Positions 1 to 7,711 of a DNA stretch of 12,304 bases are shown here, piece after piece. The notes below the pieces were generated by a model. That model ran no database searches and had not been told where the DNA came from. It saw nothing but the letters and a program-made list of their open reading frames with translations. The stretch spans positions 52,776-65,079 of the forward strand of contig PBVO01000101.1 in assembly GCA_002729015.1 (NCBI GenBank), written 5' to 3'. The stretch is from Candidatus Poribacteria bacterium. Lineage in GTDB: Bacteria; Poribacteria; WGA-4E; UBA9662. The number at the start of each line of letters is the position of its first letter. Positions within the stretch are counted from its first letter, which is position 1. The position numbers and the translations under genes are program-made.

Positions 1-1298
1 TCTCTAGCTCTCTGACGATTGCCTATCTGATAATACAAATCACCCAAGGGGAAATAAACATCGGCGTACTCTGGGTCTAGTTCAATAGCTTTTTCATAGT
101 TCTGTATTGCTAATTCGTTATTACCTTCACTGACTTCGATTTGTGCTAAGTAAAAGTAGGCTAGAGGTTGGTCAGAGTCAAACAATAACGATTTATCTAT
201 TAATAAACGAGCCTGCTCCGATGTCAATTGCCCTGAATAGTAGGCTGGCACTTGATCGATGAAAAAATTTACTAATTCTGGTTCGTAGACTACGGCTTGC
301 TTGTAATGGTACTTCGCTAGTTCCTTGTCGATAGAGTATAACAACTCACCCAACTGGAAATGAGATTGTGCGTGTTGTGGTTCTAGCGCTAGTGCTTTCT
401 GGAATAAGTCGATTGTCGTCTGAGTTATCTGCTCTGAAAGATTTCTATTGGCCTCAGCGAAGCAGATAGCCAACTGAAACCAAAGTTCAGCTGTAGTCGG
501 TTGATATTTCCCAGCTGTTTCATATTCTAACAATGCATCATCAAAAAAATTATCTTTAGCCAACACTTGGGCCAGCTTATAACGGGCTGGTGCAAATTTC
601 TTGTCGTGACTTAATGAGGTGTCGAATGCCTCGCGGGCAAAGTTGAGATTGCCTTGAGCAAAATGAACTAAACCTAACCCGTAATGAGCACGTTCGGATT
701 TGGGATTGATGTTTACAGTGGCCTCAAAAGCCCGTAATGCCGAATTGTAATCCGACTGAGCCAGAAAAATTTCACCTCTTTTCTGTTGAGCAACGTGGTA
801 TTCGGGGTTGATAATCAGACAACGTTCAAATGCAGACAAAGCTTGGTCGTAATCTTCTTGTCGCTGATATGATCTTCCTAGATCATAGTGAGCTAGAAGA
901 TGATCAATGTCTAATTGAGTTGCTTTTTCAAATTGTTGGATGGCAAGGATTAAAAAATCTCGGCCGTTCGAGACTCCGCCTACAGAAGATAGATACGCAT
1001 AACCCAAACCATAATGTAAATGAGGTGCTTGAAAGGAATCTATACGAACTGGGTTTTCAATGTCGGATTCATAAAAACGAATTAGGTAATCCAAAAGATC
1101 TTTCTTTTTCCACTTGGCGACTAAGCCTCGATGTCGTTCAGCATGCTTAGTCTTTGATCGAATTGTTTTTCCATAGTCCTTAACAATAGCTTTTTTATCT
1201 TTTTTAGATAAATCTTCGATACTGATATCAGAAGAAAAACCAGTAAGTAACGCCAATCCAAAACAATAAAGAAAAAAGGAGAATTTGCGTGTTTTCAT
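1..1298 (-). CDS. Secreted tetratricopeptide-repeat protein (3' end beyond window)
   Basis: An uninterrupted frame of 432 codons runs from ATG at 1298 off the left edge, so the C-terminus is missing. Residues 1-23 (MKTRKFSFFLYCFGLALLTG, then FSS) look like a signal peptide with a basic start and hydrophobic core, which places the protein in the periplasm or on the surface. After a Lys-rich linker (about 30-66), degenerate TPR units run from about residue 92 to the edge, with typical signatures such as HYGLG, HYDLGRSYQRQEDYDQAL, FERCLIINP, HYGLGLVHFAQGN, KALALEP, FQLGELL and YEKAIELDPEYADVYFPLGD. TPRs are protein-interaction scaffolds; no catalytic domain is visible in the part present. The start ATG overlaps the upstream sulfatase stop (ATGA), implying translational coupling and one transcript. 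I checked the frame by hand across the window and found no frameshift. The specific role is unknown, and the missing C-terminus may carry another domain. Confidence 0.85.
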   Translation of the reverse strand, partial: MKTRKFSFFLYCFGLALLTGFSSDISIEDLSKKDKKAIVKDYGKTIRSKTKHAERHRGLVAKWKKKDLLDYLIRFYESDIENPVRIDSFQAPHLHYGLGYAYLSSVGGVSNGRDFLILAIQQFEKATQLDIDHLLAHYDLGRSYQRQEDYDQALSAFERCLIINPEYHVAQQKRGEIFLAQSDYNSALRAFEATVNINPKSERAHYGLGLVHFAQGNLNFAREAFDTSLSHDKKFAPARYKLAQVLAKDNFFDDALLEYETAGKYQPTTAELWFQLAICFAEANRNLSEQITQTTIDLFQKALALEPQHAQSHFQLGELLYSIDKELAKYHYKQAVVYEPELVNFFIDQVPAYYSGQLTSEQARLLIDKSLLFDSDQPLAYFYLAQIEVSEGNNELAIQNYEKAIELDPEYADVYFPLGDLYYQIGNRQRAR

Positions 1299-2677
1299 CT
1301 TTTCGTCCGTGCACTCATTAACCGCTCAAGTATTTTTAGCCTTAAATGAATAACTATATTTCTGTGTTCTCTGTTTACTACTAAATTGTTAATCTCATTA
1401 GGATCTTTTTGGACATCGAATAATAGGTATGGTTCACCATTTTTGTTAAGAACGATCTTCCACTCCTGGTCTAATAACATGATTTCACCATCCAGTTCCG
1501 AAATTGCTGTGGATCGATGTTCTACATCAGGGTTGCTAAGACTTTTCATTAGTGACTTACCATGTTGATGATAGTTTATACTACCACCAGCTAATTCGAC
1601 TAAAGTTGGACCAATATCAATCCATTCAACTGGACTATGGTTAACTCTTTGAGAGGTCTTTTTCTCAACTGTTTTCGGTGTTCGAACAATTAATGGTACA
1701 CGTACTGCGCCATTCAAAAAATTACTCTTGTAAATCAGTCCAAAGTCGCCGTTCATTTCGCCATGATCAGAAACAAAAACGATAACAGTACTCTCTAATT
1801 CACCTCTTAATCTGATTGTTTCTAGGATTTGACCAATTTGGTCGTCAATTAATTTTATATTACCAGCATAATCTGCTCGCAGGCGTTGAGCTTCCTCCGC
1901 GGAAATCGGCGTATTACGCTGAATTTTTTTTTGTAATTCGTTAGTTGGCAGGCTCAAATTATCCATCTTTGGAGGTTGGATAGCCGGGGGCATATCTTCA
2001 GGTTTGTACATACTGGCATATGGTTCAGGTGTGTCCCAAGGCTCATGTGGTCCACCAAAGCTGACCCAGCAAAACCAAGGTTGCTGGTACTGGTAATCGG
2101 CCAAATATTTTTTTGCCTGTTGGCCAACATATACATCGGCATAATTATCTAAGCCTACTACAGAAGGACGTACCACATGTGGACAATTGCTGAACCGTTC
2201 AGCATAGTCAGCCTGATACTCTTTCCATACCCCTTTCTGTTGCCAGTCAGCAGTCATATGGGACAGAACTCTGGCACTAGCACGTGGGCCACCTATTTCA
2301 TTAACATCATCTAGTCCGTAAGAATTCATTAAACCTTCACGATCTCTCAAGTCTCCATGATGAGGATGTAAATGTGTTTTACCGAAAAGACTAGTTCGGT
2401 AACCTACTGAACGGATGACTTGCATCCAAGTTGGTGTATCTACTGGCAAGGTATGATTCATATTATTCCAAATACCAGTATTGTGTGGATAAAGTCCTGT
2501 GGCTAAACTCAGTCGGGCGGGGATACAAACTGGTGAAGTCGTCACACAGTTAGCAAAGCGTACACCCTCCTTCGCAATTTGGTCGAGGTTAGGTGTGTTG
2601 ACCCACCCCCCTGAACAACCGAGTGCATCCCATCGTAGCTGATCAGTCATCAAGAATAGTATATTAGGTCGTAACAT
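1295..2677 (-). CDS. Cytoplasmic formylglycine-dependent sulfatase, type I
   Basis: A 460-residue member of the alkaline-phosphatase-like type I sulfatases, which hydrolyse sulfate esters using a formylglycine made from Cys. The signature C51-I-P-A-R55 followed by T60-G61 is intact, so Cys51 is the predicted formylglycine site. Other family active-site or metal positions are visible: D12 (in LMTDQ), K100 and H102 (GKTHLHP), H211 (GGPHEPWDTP), D304-H305 (VSDHGE) and K317 (IYKSNF). The second N-terminal metal Asp is replaced by Gln13, as in some choline-sulfatase/phosphonate-hydrolase-like subgroups. Length is normal. There is no signal peptide: the catalytic core begins at residue 4, so the enzyme should act in the cytoplasm on an imported substrate. 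It lies 18 bp after the oxidoreductase gene and overlaps the TPR gene by 4 bp. No clear Shine-Dalgarno precedes ATG 2677. The substrate is unknown; a phosphonate or phosphate ester hydrolase is an alternative. No sulfatase-maturating enzyme is in the window. Confidence 0.93.
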   Translation of the reverse strand: MLRPNILFLMTDQLRWDALGCSGGWVNTPNLDQIAKEGVRFANCVTTSPVCIPARLSLATGLYPHNTGIWNNMNHTLPVDTPTWMQVIRSVGYRTSLFGKTHLHPHHGDLRDREGLMNSYGLDDVNEIGGPRASARVLSHMTADWQQKGVWKEYQADYAERFSNCPHVVRPSVVGLDNYADVYVGQQAKKYLADYQYQQPWFCWVSFGGPHEPWDTPEPYASMYKPEDMPPAIQPPKMDNLSLPTNELQKKIQRNTPISAEEAQRLRADYAGNIKLIDDQIGQILETIRLRGELESTVIVFVSDHGEMNGDFGLIYKSNFLNGAVRVPLIVRTPKTVEKKTSQRVNHSPVEWIDIGPTLVELAGGSINYHQHGKSLMKSLSNPDVEHRSTAISELDGEIMLLDQEWKIVLNKNGEPYLLFDVQKDPNEINNLVVNREHRNIVIHLRLKILERLMSARTKR

Positions 2678-2695
2678 TTTTTCTAAACTTTGATA

Positions 2696-3745
2696 TTATT
2701 GGGGTTGTAGGGCTCCACTTTCTACCATTTCTACGAGGGGATTATCGTCTATATCAAGTGGTAGATCAATACGGCTTCGTCTCCGACTAGATTCGTAGAT
2801 AGAAAAAATAATTTCAGTAGCGTTGAGAGCTCGCCGGCCACTTAGTTCTGGCTCAGTACCATCATGAAGAGAGTTAATCAAATCGGCAATGCCACGTTCG
2901 ATAAATCCTGGCCCGTGTAGATGCTCCCCCTGAGTGTCGATGGTCTCCCAACTTTTACCATTTCGTTGAATCCTCAAATGTACATTATCAGTACCAACTT
3001 CGATGACGCCTTCGGTCCCGACTAACCGATTATGCACCCCAACCGAACGACTACCTAGCCCAGTAGCTATAAACCCAAAAACACCGTTTTGGTATTCCCA
3101 TAGCGCTGTCGCTTGATTTTCGACCATTGCACCAAACACTAGGTTTTTAGTTCTGTAGTCAATTTGACCTTGTACCCACTTAGCAGGCAAATCTTGGTTA
3201 TAGAAACCAAACATATCAATATAATGTGTTCCATAATCATAGATGTCTCCGCAGGCAGCCTCCAAACGTAGGAGATCCCCAATCTGACCGGATTTGAGAA
3301 GATCTTTGGCCATAGAGAACGGTTTCCCAAACCGACGTTGATGATTAAAGGTCAGTTGTACCGAATTTTTCTCTGCTGTCAGTACCATCCGCTTGGCATC
3401 ACCCCAAGTATCGGCCATCGGTTTTTCGCTGTGGATGGCGCGTACACCAGCATCAATGGAATCTAAAACTAGTCGAGCGTGTAGATGTGGCCAGACGCAG
3501 ATAGAAACAATATCCAAATCTTCTTGAGCTAACATTTCCTGATGCGACAGATAGAAATTTGGGAGCTGATAGTGCTCAGCAAAAGCTTCTGCGTTTTCTT
3601 GCTTGATATCAGCACAAGCAACCAACTGACAATTATCCAGTGCTGCGTATGCGTTAGCATGTTGATAAGCCATCGCATAACCCATTCGGCTGGCCCCCTT
3701 AGCAGGATTACCAGTCCCAATTACACCGACTCTTAGTTGTGTCAT
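2696..3745 (-). CDS. Gfo/Idh/MocA-family NAD(P)-dependent oxidoreductase
   Basis: A 349-residue sugar or inositol dehydrogenase-type protein. The N-terminal Rossmann fold starts at LRVGVIGTG (G10-T-G12), with Asp46 at the end of the second strand (VACAD), which usually favours NAD over NADP. ICVWPHLHARLV (about 82-93) matches the family's TPPxxH strand, and E107-K108-P109 is the hallmark EKP motif with the conserved Lys. The C-terminal substrate domain holds D170-Y-G-T-H174-Y-I-D177, where the catalytic Asp/His pair is expected. The loop after G12 is long (to H29) compared with the usual family spacing. No signal peptide, so cytoplasmic. A Shine-Dalgarno AGGTGA sits just before the ATG. Its position between a helical carbohydrate-type protein and a sulfatase suggests oxidation or epimerisation of a sugar in the same pathway. 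The exact substrate cannot be assigned. Confidence 0.93.
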   Translation of the reverse strand: MTQLRVGVIGTGNPAKGASRMGYAMAYQHANAYAALDNCQLVACADIKQENAEAFAEHYQLPNFYLSHQEMLAQEDLDIVSICVWPHLHARLVLDSIDAGVRAIHSEKPMADTWGDAKRMVLTAEKNSVQLTFNHQRRFGKPFSMAKDLLKSGQIGDLLRLEAACGDIYDYGTHYIDMFGFYNQDLPAKWVQGQIDYRTKNLVFGAMVENQATALWEYQNGVFGFIATGLGSRSVGVHNRLVGTEGVIEVGTDNVHLRIQRNGKSWETIDTQGEHLHGPGFIERGIADLINSLHDGTEPELSGRRALNATEIIFSIYESSRRRSRIDLPLDIDDNPLVEMVESGALQPQ

Positions 3746-3748
3746 TTT

Positions 3749-3754
3749 TCACCT
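3749..3754 (-). promoter_or_regulatory. Shine-Dalgarno of the oxidoreductase gene
   Basis: On the minus strand AGGTGA is followed by AAA and then the ATG at 3745. It supports that start and lies in the 33 bp gap after the 517-residue gene, indicating independent ribosome loading within one transcript. Confidence 0.55.
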
Positions 3755-3778
3755 ACTGTTATTATATTTATTGTTGTC

Positions 3779-5332
3779 TTAACCGATATGTATTCGACGA
3801 CTTTCCTGAGGGGATAAATCCACTGCTTGCCACTCTTGGGTTCCTGTTTTTCGCCATTGATAAAGTAAAGCCTTCGAACTCGCATTGTAAAAAATTACTT
3901 CGGTATCATCCTCATTCGGCATTATTCGTACCAAGGACATCAAACCAGCTGGAACCGAACCGGACGAAAATTCAACCGAGGATACCATTTCACTTTTTAC
4001 TTGTTTAAGGCCAACAAGCAGTGGCCCATAACAACCTGTAACTGAACCCGTCCCCCAATTTCGCCCATGACCCGCAGCAATAGAACAGATAGCCCCCCCC
4101 ATATCAGCATGCTCACGTCCTCCTCTTAACACTCGTCGAGCCATCATCAGGCGAGTAGACGCTCCTTTCAGCGCACGCTCAGCATAAACTGGATCACCGG
4201 TTACTTGGAATGCCAAGGTCAATGTAGCTGGTGAAGGCTCACGAATCGGCTTAATTATACCATCTTCTGACCACTCACCCCATCTGGCCATATCAGCGCG
4301 TTTACCGACACCACCTTCTCGAATAGCATAGGTTTCGGGAAATACCAAGGCCAGTTCGGCTGGTGTATGTCTGGGCAAATCAGCTAGTTGCAAAATAATC
4401 GAATTGTCCAAGCTATTGTCAGAAAATGCAGAGCGGTAGTAGCTAAGTGCGGCAGCTGCTGGTTCATTGTAAGGGTCATTAAGTGTTTTGACTAAGGGTT
4501 TCACAATTTTGTAGGCTGCAGATTTGAAAATTGTTTCACCTGATGAGAGGTATAAGTCGCCAAAGGCGTATACCGTACCAGAAGCCAATAGATTTTCGAT
4601 TCCACTAAGAGAATCACCTGACTGATGATGTTTGGTATTAGCTAGTTGGTGTAGGTTCATTCTTTTGATTTCAGCTTCATCAACCGGGGTACCGTTTAAA
4701 TCCCAAAGCCGCGGGATTGTATCTTGCGCTAAAATTCTTTTGGCCCGTTTTAGGCCATAACGAATTGACCAGTCTAAATATCTTTGTTGTCCTGAAACCC
4801 GATAAGCTGCTAAAGCTATAAGAATAAAGCGGAAATGTTCACCTAATTCATACAAATCGCGAGCTTCTCGCCGAACTAATTTAGAACCTAGATGGAAACT
4901 GTGGAACACGTCCCGATCATAGTCGTACCAATCCTCAACTGCTGAATGCCAGTTACCAATATGCTCAGACGCATCTAGTAGGGTATCGATGGCCTTTTGG
5001 TCATTTGGTTTTAAGCCAAGATATCGAGGCAGAAAAAGTGCGAACGGCTCAGTTCCGTGGTGAGCTTCAGCTTCTGGCTCATAACCATGATAACACTCCC
5101 GATCAACCCAATCGATTAAGGCTGTACGCAAGCGATAGAAGTGTTCCAAAACCATTGGGCTTTCTGTGATAGTATAATGGTCAAACCAAGCTAGCGCATA
5201 ATTGGCTTCGTCTTCTCCACCTCGATTCCGCCCCGGTGGATCCATCCACATGCTTTGTTTAAGCCAGCGGTCCATTTCTTGACGTAGATTGTTGTAATAC
5301 TGATAAGCCGATTGAAGTATTTGATTTGACAT
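3779..5332 (-). CDS. Unassigned helical (alpha/alpha-toroid-like) protein, probably carbohydrate-active
   Basis: A 517-residue protein that I cannot assign to a named family. It begins without a signal peptide and is rich in amphipathic helices and aromatic residues over about residues 1-445, as in six-hairpin/(alpha/alpha)-toroid glycosidases and polysaccharide lyases. Possible functional clusters are WMDPPGRNRGGEDEANYAL (about 29-47), EPEAEAHHGTEP (85-96), AVEDWYDYDRDVFHSFHLGS (131-150) and GREHADMGGAICSIAAGHGR (405-424). The His, Asp and Glu residues in these could form an active site. The last ~65 residues look like a small beta-rich cap with QWRKTGTQEWQAVDLSP. It is the first gene of a leftward row with a Gfo/Idh/MocA enzyme and a sulfatase, and this context is the main reason for a carbohydrate role. 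A weak AGGGA precedes the ATG by 7 bases. An eight-G run lies within codons 411-414. Function remains unproven; a structural or non-enzymatic toroid is possible. Confidence 0.8.
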   Translation of the reverse strand: MSNQILQSAYQYYNNLRQEMDRWLKQSMWMDPPGRNRGGEDEANYALAWFDHYTITESPMVLEHFYRLRTALIDWVDRECYHGYEPEAEAHHGTEPFALFLPRYLGLKPNDQKAIDTLLDASEHIGNWHSAVEDWYDYDRDVFHSFHLGSKLVRREARDLYELGEHFRFILIALAAYRVSGQQRYLDWSIRYGLKRAKRILAQDTIPRLWDLNGTPVDEAEIKRMNLHQLANTKHHQSGDSLSGIENLLASGTVYAFGDLYLSSGETIFKSAAYKIVKPLVKTLNDPYNEPAAAALSYYRSAFSDNSLDNSIILQLADLPRHTPAELALVFPETYAIREGGVGKRADMARWGEWSEDGIIKPIREPSPATLTLAFQVTGDPVYAERALKGASTRLMMARRVLRGGREHADMGGAICSIAAGHGRNWGTGSVTGCYGPLLVGLKQVKSEMVSSVEFSSGSVPAGLMSLVRIMPNEDDTEVIFYNASSKALLYQWRKTGTQEWQAVDLSPQESRRIHIG

Positions 5333-5479
5333 TAAAAAATCCCTGAAACTGGTGTACTAATCAAACTAACTAGATAAAGTAAATTACGATGCTTTTACTT
5401 GCTTTGGGTATGGCTTTCCTAAACCCCTTGAGATAATAACGGTCTAATAACGCATTGGGCTACAACTTGGAGGATAACC
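5333..5479. promoter_or_regulatory. Divergent intergenic region with a short inverted repeat
   Basis: These 147 bp separate the leftward sulfatase operon from the rightward DUF5916 gene and must hold both promoters unless transcription is unusual. I see no convincing -35/-10 pair: AT-rich hexamers such as GATAAT (5432-5437) and TAATAA (5445-5450) lack a good partner at 16-18 bp. The visible structure is AAGTAAA (5377-5383) and TTTACTT (5394-5400), an inverted repeat with 7 bp arms and a 10 bp spacer. Its arms are about 17 bp apart centre to centre, a plausible dimeric-regulator site. No regulator gene is in the window. Confidence 0.35.
5467..5474 (+). promoter_or_regulatory. Strong Shine-Dalgarno deciding the TTG start of the DUF5916 gene
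   Basis: TTGGAGGA contains a full GGAGG core about 6-7 bases before TTG at 5480. It supports TTG as the true start, since the resulting first residues (MRRKLLL, then a hydrophobic stretch) make a good signal peptide. Confidence 0.7.
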
Positions 5480-7696
5480 TTGCGCCGCAAATTACTACTT
5501 GGCAAAAAATACAGCTGGATACCTTTCATCCTGACTTTTGGTTTATTAATCTTACAACCGGCTTTCACCGCTGATGAAAGGATCTATCAAATTGTGGCCA
5601 ACCGAACCCATAATCAGATCGAAATTGATGGTAATTTTAATGAATCTGACTGGCAGTCAGCACAAAAGGTTAGTAATTTCGTTCAAGTTGAGCCTAATCC
5701 GGGCCAAGAGTCTACTCAAAGAACTGAGGTCCGTATATTGTACGACACAAATAATATTTATTTTGGCTTTACTTGTTATGATACTGATGTTTCCAAGCTA
5801 GTAGCTAACGAGATGCGTCGAGACGCCCGTAATTTACACGAAAATGATAATGTTTTTCTGATCCTGGATACTTATGACGATCGACGTAATGGGGTTGCTT
5901 TTCGATTTAATGCACTGAGTGCTATACAAGACATGGCTGTCACCAATAGTGGTGATAGTTTAAATAGAGACTGGGACGCAGTCGTTGATTGCCAAAGTCA
6001 GGTTAAAACTGACCGATGGTTATGTGAAATCTCTATTCCTTTTAGTCAGCTACGCTTCAGAAAGAGCGATGAGATGATATGGGGCATTAATTTGGCCCGC
6101 AAATTAAGCCGAAATGACGAAGAATCGACTTGGGTGCCTGTTCCATCGTCCTATGGCGGTCGAGCTAAGTACCGGACTGAAAATCTAGGGCGTCTAGTTG
6201 GTATAACTGGCATTAGTCCAAACCGGAATTTGGAGATACTGCCTTATTTTCTGCCGGGGTTAAGTCACATTAACGACCAACTTAAACCTAAACAAAAGAT
6301 TGGGCTAGACATTAAATACGGATTGACTACTAATCTTACCACAGACTTGACTATTAATACCGACTTTGCCCAAGTTGAGGCTGACGATGAACAGGTCAAC
6401 CTAACTCGATTTAGCCTGTTTTATCCAGAGAAACGCCCTTTTTTTCTAGAAGGTGCAGGTCTTTTTGATGTTGGAATCCCACGCACTAGTTATCGGCGCC
6501 CACCTCCTCTACTTCTTTTTTATAGCCGTCGGATTGGCATTGAAGATGGCGATTCGATTCCAATTTTAGCGGGCGGCAAAGTTACTGGAAAGATAGGTTC
6601 TTATAGTGTTGGAATGCTGAACGCGCATACACAAGAATATGATAATAAAGAACAGCAAGAGTTGGATACAGATGTGGACCCTTTATATGTACCCTCAACT
6701 AATTTTTCAGTTGTCCGAGTAAATCGTGATATATCGAGTGGTTCCAATATAGGTATGATAGCAGTCAACAAGCAGGACGACGAATCGGCCAATCGTACCG
6801 GTGGCTTAGATTTCGCTTATCGACCTAATGAGAACCTACAGGTGCGAGGTCTGTGGGCAATGACAACCTCATCGTCTAAACTAGAGCAGTCTAGTCAGGC
6901 TTGGTACATGGGTTCGGAATGGCGAGGGGACCTATTTCAAGTTGATGGATCATTTTCTAGTATTGGACAAGATTTCAATCCGGAAGTCGGTTTTGTTAGG
7001 CAGACCGGTATCCGCCGATTAACGGGAGAATTAGATTTTACACCTTGGGTACGCCGAGCAGGTATTCGCCGTATTTGGGCAGGGCCAGAGTTTGATTTAA
7101 TTCTAAACCAAGAAAACCAATTGGTAACTCGAGATCTTTCGTTTGGTGGACGATTAGAATTTAGCACCGGAGGCTGGTCTGGATTTCAAATTCAAAATAC
7201 GACTGAGGTGTTAGAAGAACCATTTGAGATTCGTTCAGATGTTATCATCCCAGTAGATGAATACAATTTCACCAGTTTTCGAGCGATGGTTGACACACCC
7301 GAAAGTCGAATGATTTCAGGAGGTATAGGGGGGAGTATTGGCCAATTTTATAATGGTTCTCGGTATGGTATTAGGATGGGTGCAAATCTTAAAACCGACG
7401 GCCATTTAATTTTAGAGTCCGATTATGAATTCAATCGGATCCACCTTCCTGCAGGAAATTTTAATGTTAGCTTAATCTCCTCACGCCTCGTCTATTCAGT
7501 AACAACAACTCTGTTTACCAAGATTTTCTTTCAATGGAACAGCGACACTCATACTTACAACTACAATTGTCTACTGAACTGGATTTATCGGCCTGGTAGT
7601 GATCTATTTCTAGTATTGAATCATATTGTCCCACCCAAGGGTGAATCGACTTCTTCGGCAGTTTTAGCCAAATTCACCTATTGGTGGAGTCGGTGA
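5480..7696 (+). CDS. Outer-membrane protein with CBM9-like domain and DUF5916 barrel
   Basis: A 738-residue secreted protein starting at TTG with a strong Shine-Dalgarno. Residues 1-31 form a signal peptide (MRRKLLLGKK, then a hydrophobic core ending PAFTA). Residues about 40-195 match the CBM9-like fold: IEIDGNFNESDWQSA, the EVRILYDTNNIYFGFTCYD strand pair, and the closing WLCEISIPFSQLRF. The following part has the conserved DUF5916 motif around residues 288-330: TDLTINTDFAQVEADDEQVN, then FSLFYPEKRPFFLEGAGLF. The remaining ~400 residues alternate polar and aromatic residues as in a transmembrane beta-barrel, ending AKFTYWWSR. Known members occur in Bacteroidetes, Acidobacteria and related groups; their function is not established, but glycan binding plus an outer-membrane pore is the usual guess. 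It diverges from the sulfatase operon and is followed after 15 bp by a permease gene. The domain call is firm; substrate and role are inferred. Confidence 0.92.
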   Translation: MRRKLLLGKKYSWIPFILTFGLLILQPAFTADERIYQIVANRTHNQIEIDGNFNESDWQSAQKVSNFVQVEPNPGQESTQRTEVRILYDTNNIYFGFTCYDTDVSKLVANEMRRDARNLHENDNVFLILDTYDDRRNGVAFRFNALSAIQDMAVTNSGDSLNRDWDAVVDCQSQVKTDRWLCEISIPFSQLRFRKSDEMIWGINLARKLSRNDEESTWVPVPSSYGGRAKYRTENLGRLVGITGISPNRNLEILPYFLPGLSHINDQLKPKQKIGLDIKYGLTTNLTTDLTINTDFAQVEADDEQVNLTRFSLFYPEKRPFFLEGAGLFDVGIPRTSYRRPPPLLLFYSRRIGIEDGDSIPILAGGKVTGKIGSYSVGMLNAHTQEYDNKEQQELDTDVDPLYVPSTNFSVVRVNRDISSGSNIGMIAVNKQDDESANRTGGLDFAYRPNENLQVRGLWAMTTSSSKLEQSSQAWYMGSEWRGDLFQVDGSFSSIGQDFNPEVGFVRQTGIRRLTGELDFTPWVRRAGIRRIWAGPEFDLILNQENQLVTRDLSFGGRLEFSTGGWSGFQIQNTTEVLEEPFEIRSDVIIPVDEYNFTSFRAMVDTPESRMISGGIGGSIGQFYNGSRYGIRMGANLKTDGHLILESDYEFNRIHLPAGNFNVSLISSRLVYSVTTTLFTKIFFQWNSDTHTYNYNCLLNWIYRPGSDLFLVLNHIVPPKGESTSSAVLAKFTYWWSR

Positions 7697-7711
7697 AATT
7701 CAGCCAGAATT

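Noticed and set aside
830..1150. A 106-codon open frame on the plus strand
   Set aside because: It lies wholly antisense to an intact TPR frame with clear repeat motifs, has no Shine-Dalgarno and no recognisable domain.
1..1298. Suspected frameshifted or degraded TPR pseudogene
   Set aside because: Manual translation gave one continuous frame of 432 codons from ATG 1298 to the window edge without a stop.
3739..4008. An 89-codon plus-strand frame starting in the 3746-3778 gap
   Set aside because: It runs antisense through the 3' end of the 517-residue gene and its composition is that of reversed codons. Nothing supports it as a gene.
5399..5450. Possible sigma-70 promoter for the DUF5916 gene
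   Set aside because: Hexamers resembling -10 exist, but none has an acceptable -35 at normal spacing, so I did not call a promoter.
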